Assembly: GCA_040772005.1 (NCBI GenBank)
Contig: JAXGYZ010000002.1
Coordinates: 62,001 to 126,000 of the forward strand
Length of the DNA stretch: 64,000 nt
Direction: 5' to 3'
DNA from: MWBF01 sp040772005
GTDB lineage: Bacteria > Chloroflexota > Anaerolineae > CG2-30-64-16
In this document: positions 58,861-64,000 of the stretch, in pieces
Position numbering within the stretch: position 1 is the stretch's first letter
Layout: each line of letters opens with the position of its first letter
Translations under genes and position numbers: made by a program
The notes under the pieces: generated by a model
The model's input: the letters and a program-made list of their open reading frames with translations, nothing else
Database searches by the model: none
What the model was told of the DNA's origin: nothing

Positions 58861-59910
58861 TTATATCACTTCGATGCCCGTACCCTCCACGACCTCACCG
58901 ATCACCCAGGCCCCTTGCTCTGCGCGTGCGCAATCGGCCAGGAAGTCATCCAATCGCGCCTCCGGCACGGCCAGCAGCAGGCCGCCCGACGTCTGTGCAT
59001 CGTGCAGCAGCATCTCCTCCCAGTCTGCCAGGGGGATCTTGTACGCGACATGCGGGTTGTAGAACGCATGGTTATTGAGTGTGCCGCCGGGAAAGATGAA
59101 CTGCTGCGCATACTCGGCCGCGCCCGGCAGCCACGGCAGAGCCAGGAACCGGATGCGCAGGCAGACGCCCGCAGCCTCGGCCATCTCAAGGGCATGCCCC
59201 ACCAAGCCAAAGCCGGTGATGTCCGTCGCACCTCGAACGTCCGCGACCCTGGCCGCGCGTGAGGCGGCGCGATTGAGCCGCATCATGCTCGTAATGGCTG
59301 CGTCAAGGTGCTCCTGTGCAGCCTGCCCGCGCTTGACCGCGGTTGTGATGGTGCCCGTGCCCAGCGGTTTCGTCAGCACCAGCCGGTCACCGGCCCGCGC
59401 GCCGCCCTTCGCAAAGATGCGGTCCGGATGGACGAGACCGGTCACGGCTAGCCCGTATTTCGGCTCCTTATCCTGGATAGTGTGGCCGCCCGCGACGGCC
59501 GCGCCCGCGGAGCGCACGACGTCCGCGCCCCCGCGCAGGATGTCTGCCAGGAGGTCGGCGGGCAGGTCGGGCGGGAACGCGGCGATGTTCAGCGCAAACA
59601 GCACCTCCCCGCCCATCGCGTAGATGTCGCTCAGCGCGTTGGCAGCCGCAATCGCGCCGTACTCGTAGGGCGTATCCACGACCGGCGTGAAGAAATCAAG
59701 CGTCTGAATGAGCGCCTGCTCGTCATTGAGCCGGTACACCGCGGCGTCATCCGGCGCGCCCAGCCCGACCAACAAGTTCGGGAATTCGGCGGGCGGAAAT
59801 AGATTGTCCAGTGAGCGCAAGACCTGCGCCAGCTGCTCAGGCGGCAGCTTGGACGCTCAGCCCGCGCACGAGCTGAGGCTCGTGAGTTTGATGATTTGTT
59901 CGCGTGTCAA
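58861..59910 (-). CDS. selD: Selenide, water dikinase SelD with in-frame TGA (selenocysteine)
   Basis: SelD makes selenophosphate from selenide and ATP. Without recoding only a 319-aa fragment beginning MRSLDNLFPP is seen. Reading the TGA at 59857-59859 as Sec extends it upstream to LTSLSSCAGUASKLPPEQLA, which aligns with E. coli HGAGCGCKISPKVL: Sec replaces catalytic Cys17 and Ser replaces Cys19. Further motifs are QTLDFFTPVVDTPYEYG, AVAGGHTIQDKEPKYGLAV and GATDITGFGLVGH. TTG 59910 has AAGGAG 9 nt upstream; ATG 59928 is the alternative. Total 349 residues, the family's normal length. A hairpin after the TGA fits a SECIS. Confidence 0.9.
59812..59859 (-). promoter_or_regulatory. Candidate bacterial SECIS hairpin in selD
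   Basis: TGAGCG at the Sec codon can pair with CGCTCA (59812-59817). Inside, AGCTGC pairs with GCAGCT around a CGCCTGA loop. Position directly at and after the TGA is as expected for SelB recognition. Confidence 0.6.
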
Positions 59911-59944
59911 GAGAGGCGGCTCCTTCATATGGTTGGCACATCCG

Positions 59945-60050
59945 GACGGGGGGCTCCACCCTGCATCCTTCGACTGGCGGCCTTTCGCCCCTTGCGTTGA
60001 GCCGTTCACCCGCTCAGGATGCGTCTTTCGTCCATCGTCCATCGTCGACC
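59945..60050. repeat. Fragment of the GCATCCTTCGACT...CGCTCAGGATGC repeat core
   Basis: Contains GCATCCTTCGACTGGCGGCC and CCGCTCAGGATGC, as in the cores of the elements at 13732 and 52750, but without the GGAATTCC ends. Followed by CGTCCATCGTCCATCGTC triple repeat. Confidence 0.5.
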
Positions 60051-60053
60051 GTC

Positions 60054-60095
60054 ATTATACCCGCGCACAGAGGCCGGGGCCAATCATGCTATAAT
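60054..60095. promoter_or_regulatory. Divergent -10 boxes for selD and the UxaA-like gene
   Basis: TATAAT on the minus strand at 60054-60059 (towards selD) and on the plus strand at 60090-60095 (towards 60127). Confidence 0.55.
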
Positions 60096-60126
60096 GTCGC
60101 GTATCCCAGTATGAGGTGACAGATTC

Positions 60127-61629
60127 ATGGATGTCCTCTTGATGCACCCCAACGATAATGTGCTGCAGGCAGTGGCGCCCCTGGCAGCCGGGCATGTCGT
60201 CCATGTGGCGGGACTGCCGTTGGCGCTCGCCGCGGCCATCCCGTCCGGTCACAAGGTCGCGCGGCGCGCCATTGCGGCGGGCGACCTCATCGTTAAGTAC
60301 GGCCAGCCCATCGGCCGCGCCATCGCGGATATCGCGGCGGGCGAGCATGTCCATGTACACAACGTCGAGAGCCTGCGCGGCCGCGGCGACCTGCCCGCGG
60401 ACCTCGTGCCCCTGGTGAAGGGCGATGCCTCGGTCAAGGCCAAAGCCACGTTCGAGGGCGAATTGCCCGTCACCTCGTTCATGGGCTATCGGCGCCGTGA
60501 CGGCCGGGTGGGCGTGCGCAACTACGTCCTGGTGATGTCCACGGTGCAGTGCGCGAACGGCGCGGTCCGGCGCATCGGCCAGGCGCTGCCCGACGTGGTG
60601 GCGATCCCGCACATCTACGGGTGCAGCCAGCTCGGGGATGACCTGGCACAGACGCGGCGTACGCTGGAGGGCTTTGCGGACCATCCCAACGTGGCCGCCG
60701 TACTCCTGGTCAGCCTGGGCTGTGAGTCGCTGGCCTCGGTCGAGATGGCCGAGCAGCTCAAGGCGCGCGGCGTCAACTGTGAACTCATCGGCGTGCAGGA
60801 GTCCGGTGGGACTGCGCAGACCATTGCTCGCGGCACGGCCATCGCGCGGGAGATGCTCGATGCGGCGGCCCGCGTGCCGCGCGAGCCGGTCAGCCTGGCG
60901 GAGCTGACGGTGGGAGTCGAATGCGGCGGTTCCGATGCCTGGTCGGGCGTGACGGCCAACCCGGCCCTCGGCGTGGCGAGCGATATGCTCGTGCAGGCCG
61001 GCGGCACGGTTATCCTGTCGGAGACGCCGGAATTCATCGGCGCGGAGCATCTGCTCGTCGCGCGCGCAGCTTCGCCGGAGGTCGGCGCGCAGATCGACGC
61101 GGCGGTAGCGCGCTGGGAGGGTGAGGCGCGGCGCATGGGTGTGGATATGCGCGGCGCGCAGCCGACACCGGGTAACATCGCGGGTGGGCTGACGACCATC
61201 GAGGAGAAGTCGTTGGGCGCGATTCAGAAGGGCGGCAGCACGACCGTGCAGGAGTTCACCGGTTACTCGTGCCGTCCGACGCGGCGCGGGTTGGTGCTGA
61301 TGGACACCCCCGGCAACGACCCGGAGTCGGTGACCGCGATGGTCGCGGGCGGCGCGCAGGTGGTCGTCTTCACGACCGGCCGCGGCTCACCCGCAGGCTG
61401 CCCCATCGCGCCCGTCATCAAGGTGGCGACGAATACCGAGATGGCCCGGCGGATGGCCGACGACATGGACATCGACGCAGGTACGGTCATCAGCGCGGGC
61501 GAGCCGCTCACCGGCGTAGGACAGCGCATCTTCCAGGAGATTGTGACCGTCGCGAACGGCAAGCTGACCCGCGCGGAGGAATGGGGCAACGCGGAGTTCT
61601 CGATCAACCTGATCGGACCGCGCATGTAG
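60127..61629 (+). CDS. UxaA-family (altronate/galactarate-type) dehydratase
   Basis: A 500-aa protein: N-terminal SAF domain (residues about 1-100, with GEHVHVHNVESL), then the large UxaA domain with FMGYRRRDGRVGVRNYVLV, IYGCSQLGDD, GCESLA, ECGGSDAWSG and TGRGSPAGCPIAPVIKVATN. Members dehydrate altronate or galactarate or cleave sulfolactate, using iron. Fused SAF-UxaA is the usual bacterial layout. GAGGTG before ATG 60127. No sugar-acid genes are nearby to fix the substrate. Confidence 0.88.
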   Translation: MDVLLMHPNDNVLQAVAPLAAGHVVHVAGLPLALAAAIPSGHKVARRAIAAGDLIVKYGQPIGRAIADIAAGEHVHVHNVESLRGRGDLPADLVPLVKGDASVKAKATFEGELPVTSFMGYRRRDGRVGVRNYVLVMSTVQCANGAVRRIGQALPDVVAIPHIYGCSQLGDDLAQTRRTLEGFADHPNVAAVLLVSLGCESLASVEMAEQLKARGVNCELIGVQESGGTAQTIARGTAIAREMLDAAARVPREPVSLAELTVGVECGGSDAWSGVTANPALGVASDMLVQAGGTVILSETPEFIGAEHLLVARAASPEVGAQIDAAVARWEGEARRMGVDMRGAQPTPGNIAGGLTTIEEKSLGAIQKGGSTTVQEFTGYSCRPTRRGLVLMDTPGNDPESVTAMVAGGAQVVVFTTGRGSPAGCPIAPVIKVATNTEMARRMADDMDIDAGTVISAGEPLTGVGQRIFQEIVTVANGKLTRAEEWGNAEFSINLIGPRM

Positions 61630-61673
61630 CGACTCTGCCACGCATGGCATGAAGGGCATGTGGAGGCCCTCCT

Positions 61674-62426
61674 ATGCTCACATCCAGATACACACGAGGC
61701 CGTTGCACGACTGCGTGCGCCGTCCGCCGCGCGGTGATCGTCCTGCTGCTGGCCGCGGCGCTGCTCACTGCGTGCGTCCCTGTGCCGGCCGCCGAGCCGA
61801 CAGCCGCACCGCCATCCGCCAGACAGGCGAGCGCGGCGCCCGAAATCGTATCCGATTGCGACCTGACGCCCGTCGCGCAGCCGACCATGCCTGCGGAAAT
61901 CCCCGGTTACGTGCAGCAGGACCCGGCCACCGGCCTGCACATGACGGGTCGGCCCCAACTCATAGAGCTGGCAACTTACCGGCTTCAGGTCACGGGGCTG
62001 GTGGACCGCCCGCTGAGTCTCACCTATGACGAGCTGCGCTGCATGCCGAAGGTGGTGCAGGAGTGCAAGTTGGTGTGTCCGGGGTTCTTTCAGGACATCG
62101 CGACGTGGGGCGGCGTGCCGCTCAACTATGTGCTGGGCCTGGCAGGCGTCCAGCCGGACGCGCAGTACATCCTGATGGTCAGCGCGGACGGCTATTGGAC
62201 CTCGCTGCCGCTGGGCGATGCGCTGGCGCAGGAGAACTTCCTGGCCTACGAGCAGACCGGCAAGCCGTTGCCCGTGTTGCACGGGTTCCCGGTGCGTGCG
62301 GTGCTGCCCCTCCAGCCCGGAGGCAAGTGGGTCAAGTGGTTGGTAGAAATCCAGGTGCTGGAGGCCGAGCCGCGGCTGGGTCCGGATCCTTCGCTCGTAT
62401 TTCCGACTGCGGAGCCTGGAAGTTAA
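61674..62426 (+). CDS. Lipoprotein molybdopterin-dependent oxidoreductase
   Basis: A 250-aa protein with signal peptide and lipobox LLTAC, hence lipid-anchored outside the membrane. It carries the sulfite-oxidase-type domain: YRLQVTGLVDRPLSLTYDEL, probable Mo ligand in VVQECKLVCPGFFQDIATWG, then VSADGYWTSLPL and LQPGGKWVKWLVEIQVL. GGAGG is 8 nt before ATG 61674. It may reduce or oxidise small S- or N-oxides at the surface. Terminator downstream. Confidence 0.85.
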   Translation: MLTSRYTRGRCTTACAVRRAVIVLLLAAALLTACVPVPAAEPTAAPPSARQASAAPEIVSDCDLTPVAQPTMPAEIPGYVQQDPATGLHMTGRPQLIELATYRLQVTGLVDRPLSLTYDELRCMPKVVQECKLVCPGFFQDIATWGGVPLNYVLGLAGVQPDAQYILMVSADGYWTSLPLGDALAQENFLAYEQTGKPLPVLHGFPVRAVLPLQPGGKWVKWLVEIQVLEAEPRLGPDPSLVFPTAEPGS

Positions 62427-62486
62427 TCGCGCGGAGACGCAAAGAACGCAAAGTCTATTTTAGATTATTGAATCCGGGACAAAGAA

Positions 62487-62539
62487 AAGACCTTCGAGGC
62501 CGCGCCAGGCTATGCCTGACCTGCGACCTCGAAGGTCTT
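62487..62539. terminator. Bidirectional terminator, CCTTCGAGG family
   Basis: AAGACCTTCGAGG (62487-62499) pairs perfectly with CCTCGAAGGTCTT (62527-62539). It separates the convergent molybdoenzyme and peroxiredoxin genes. Same stem core as the terminator at 10543-10585. Confidence 0.85.
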
Positions 62540-62578
62540 ACTTTCGGATTGCGCTATGGACGTCGGCTAGTAGTGGTT

Positions 62579-63310
62579 CTATTCGTGTCCGTTATAGGCC
62601 ATAGCCGGCTGCCAGACTTCCCAGACCTTGCCGACGAGCTTGGGGCCCGGGGTCAGGGTGGTCCCGCCCGGCTGCCAGCCCGAGGGCATGACTTCGCCGG
62701 TGGCGCGGGTGTGCTGGAAGGCCTTGACCTGCCGGATCAGCTCGGATACGCTGCGGCCAACGCTCGGCGTCAGCACCTCCATCCCCTGGATGATGCCATC
62801 CGGGTCGATGATGAAGCGCCCGCGGATGTCGACGCCTGCATCCTCGTCATAGACGCCATAGGCCTGTCCGATCTTGCCGCCGCCATCGGACAGCATCGGG
62901 AACGGAATACCTTCGGGCGTCATCTTCGCGAGTTCTTCTTCGTGCCAGATCTTGTGTACGAAGCGGCTATCGGTGCTCAACGAGAGGACTTGGACGTCGA
63001 GGGCCTGGAGTTCGGGGTATTTGACGGCAACTGCCGACAACTCAGTCGGTCAGACAAACGTGAAGTCGCCGGGGTAAAAGCAGACGACTACCCAATGGCC
63101 CTTGTAGTCCGACAGTTTGACATTCTGGAATCCGCCCTTGAAATAGGCCGCGGCCTCGAAATCCGGGGCGGGTTTACCGACACGTGCAAGCATTTTGGGC
63201 GCCTCCTGTGTGGGGGTGACTGGCGCGGCCGTGGGAGCACTCTCGCTTGAGATGATCCCCTTTGCCGGCTTGACGCACGAGTCCTTCGGTTCGACCTGTG
63301 GTGTGGTCAC
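62579..63310 (-). CDS. Selenocysteine-containing peroxiredoxin (AhpC/TSA family)
   Basis: The gene is interrupted only by one TGA (63050-63052), exactly where peroxiredoxins have the peroxidatic Cys: CFYPGDFTFVUPTELSAVA against the family FYPxDFTFVCPTE. Reading it as Sec gives 243 aa (Sec87) with LSTDSRFVHKIWHEEE, PFPMLSDGGGKIGQAYGVY and RGRFIIDPDGIIQ. The C-terminal resolving Cys is replaced: GEVMPSGWQPG instead of GEVCPxxWxPG, so it should work in a 1-Cys (1-Sec) manner. GTG 63310 has GGAGG 6 nt upstream; ATG 63193, with AGGAGG 8 nt upstream, would give a standard-length protein. Confidence 0.9.
63023..63052 (-). promoter_or_regulatory. Candidate SECIS hairpin in the peroxiredoxin gene
   Basis: TGAC at the Sec codon pairs with GTCA (63023-63026); inside, CCGAC pairs with GTCGG around TGAGTT directly after the TGA. 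Confidence 0.5.
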
Positions 63311-63442
63311 TCATGGCCTCCTTTCGTGCGATGCGATAGAACCACTGGTGACAGAATACACGAAAGTCGACAGTGTTACTATGATATCGCGCAGGTAATC
63401 GCAAACCGTTCGCAGCAGCAGGGATCGCCCGATAAATCGTTG

Positions 63443-63465
63443 TAGGCGCGGAAAGCCCGCGCCTA
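63443..63465. terminator. Hairpin between metF and the peroxiredoxin gene
   Basis: TAGGCGCGG pairs with CCGCGCCTA, loop AAAGC. It could end metF transcripts; no clear T-run. Confidence 0.45.
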
Positions 63466-63490
63466 AACCGATTCCAGAGTGAATGCCCCG

Positions 63491-63592
63491 GTCAGAACTG
63501 AGACAGGATTGACAGGATTGACGGGATTACTCTTGTAAATCCTGTCAATCCTGTCCAGAATCGCCGCTGGTTTTCACATTGGACTGAGTATA
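63491..63592. repeat. 102-bp dispersed repeat, copy B
   Basis: Reverse complement of 6131-6232 with three differences. Lies just after the metF stop. Confidence 0.85.
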
Positions 63593-63629
63593 GGTGGCGC
63601 GGGCTGTGTCATTCCGGTCGGCGCCGGGG

Positions 63630-64000
63630 CTATGCAGGCGCGCCCGCCTTCGCCGGCAACGGCTCGGCCGCACCGACTGACCCGGCTGGGGGCGCCGGCT
63701 CGATGACCGGGCGGGGGTACAGCCCCAACTGCTTGACGATTTCGGGTACGGCGGCCGGCCAGTTGACGGCCATGATGTGCAGCCCGGCCACGCCTTCGAT
63801 GCCGCGCACCTGCTCGGCAACTTCCAGGCAGATGTCCATGCCGGCCTTCTGCTGATCTTCTTTCGACAGGCCGGCCATGCGCGCCACGATGGCGTCCGGC
63901 ACATCCATGCCCGCGACTTCCGTCTTCATGTACTCCGCTACGCGCACCGACTTCATCGGCCCGACGCCTGCCAGGATAGCAACCTTTTCGTGTAACCCCA
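63630..64000 (-). CDS. metF: Methylenetetrahydrofolate reductase, C-terminal part (start beyond window)
   Basis: The visible 122 codons read LHEKVAILAGVGPMKSVRVA, then KTEVAGMDVPDAIVARMAG, AGMDICLEVAEQVRGIEGVA and GLHIMAVNWPAAVPEIVKQL, the C-terminal third of MTHFR-family proteins (barrel strands with ...AGV.PM.S and G.H.M). MetF reduces methylene-THF to methyl-THF for methionine synthesis or the Wood-Ljungdahl methyl branch. The first ATG inside (63956) is internal, since homology continues to the window edge. A Pro/Ala-rich tail ends the protein. Confidence 0.85.
   Translation of the reverse strand, partial: GLHEKVAILAGVGPMKSVRVAEYMKTEVAGMDVPDAIVARMAGLSKEDQQKAGMDICLEVAEQVRGIEGVAGLHIMAVNWPAAVPEIVKQLGLYPRPVIEPAPPAGSVGAAEPLPAKAGAPA

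Noticed and set aside
58861..59820. SelD as a normal 319-aa protein beginning at 59820
   Set aside because: That form lacks the catalytic N-terminus, which is present just upstream in the same frame across a TGA.
62579..63310. Peroxiredoxin as a pseudogene or frameshift
   Set aside because: There is one TGA only, exactly at the peroxidatic Cys codon, with conservation on both sides in the same frame; Sec fits better.

Overview
The window is GC-rich, gene-dense bacterial chromosome. No rRNA or tRNA gene was seen and no phage or transposase gene is evident. Gene content (FtsH, RecD2, RimO, QueG, a RodZ-like protein, a TroABCD-type metal transporter, a fused ECF ATPase, an aldehyde ferredoxin oxidoreductase, a DUF1998 helicase), secreted proteins with Thr/Pro/Ala linkers and many palindromic intergenic repeats suggest a Chloroflexota (Anaerolineae-like) bacterium. 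That placement is inference from gene style, not from a marker gene.

Layout. 0-3.2 kb (minus): cut-off gpsA-like gene, BaiN-like flavoprotein, queG. 3.3-6 kb (plus): DUF1998 helicase carrying an HNH-type zinc module, followed by nested repeats. 6.4-10.5 kb (plus): a tight four-gene operon that reads as sphingolipid/ceramide synthesis (KDSR-like reductase, GNAT-type acyltransferase, CerR-like reductase, serine palmitoyltransferase-like enzyme). 10.6-16.5 kb (minus): response regulator/histidine kinase, a molybdopterin oxidoreductase, a methyltransferase and two EEP-family proteins. 16.6-17.45 kb: a gene-free stretch with a DnaA-box cluster followed by a promoter, a structured ncRNA candidate of about 320 nt and a terminator. 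17.45-27.4 kb (minus): secreted glycosidase/deacetylase fusion, MFS, hpt, two small genes, recD2, thioesterase, ftsH. 27.6-32.3 kb (plus): DtxR-type regulator with a palindromic operator and a Tro/Znu-type Mn/Zn ABC transporter. 32.4-40.3 kb (plus): cobalamin riboswitch, a secreted alpha/alpha-toroid protein, three DUF4430 (transcobalamin C-domain-like) surface proteins, and EcfT, EcfAA' and EcfS. 40.3-44.1 kb: esterase, tungsten-type AOR, BrnT/BrnA toxin-antitoxin, ThiS/MoaD-like carrier. 44.1-58.7 kb: TauE, radical SAM + SCP2, secreted TIM-barrel-like protein, helicase-associated protein, DUF1232, rimO, rodZ-like, amidase, MtaA-like protein, spermidine-synthase-like membrane protein, 2H phosphoesterase, VTT protein, zinc ribbon, nitroreductase. 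58.8-64 kb: selD, UxaA-type dehydratase, lipoprotein molybdoenzyme, peroxiredoxin, and the C-terminal part of metF.

Main points. (1) The riboswitch-led locus looks like a bacterial, split version of animal transcobalamin: the toroid domain and the beta domain are separate secreted or anchored proteins, placed in front of an ECF importer. QueG and an MtaA-like protein in the window would be consumers of cobalamin. (2) Two selenoproteins are hidden by in-frame TGA codons: SelD (Sec at the catalytic position) and a peroxiredoxin (Sec at the peroxidatic position). (3) The four-gene sphingolipid operon holds both a eukaryote-like 3-ketosphinganine reductase and a bacterial CerR-like reductase. (4) The genome carries several families of short palindromic elements. 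One has terminal inverted repeats and a perfect 10-bp target duplication; one has two 102-bp copies at opposite ends of the window; others have entered reading frames in frame (queG, recD2, and the zinc-ribbon C-terminus). (5) At least six genes have a -10 box 6-7 nt before the start codon, pointing to leaderless mRNAs.
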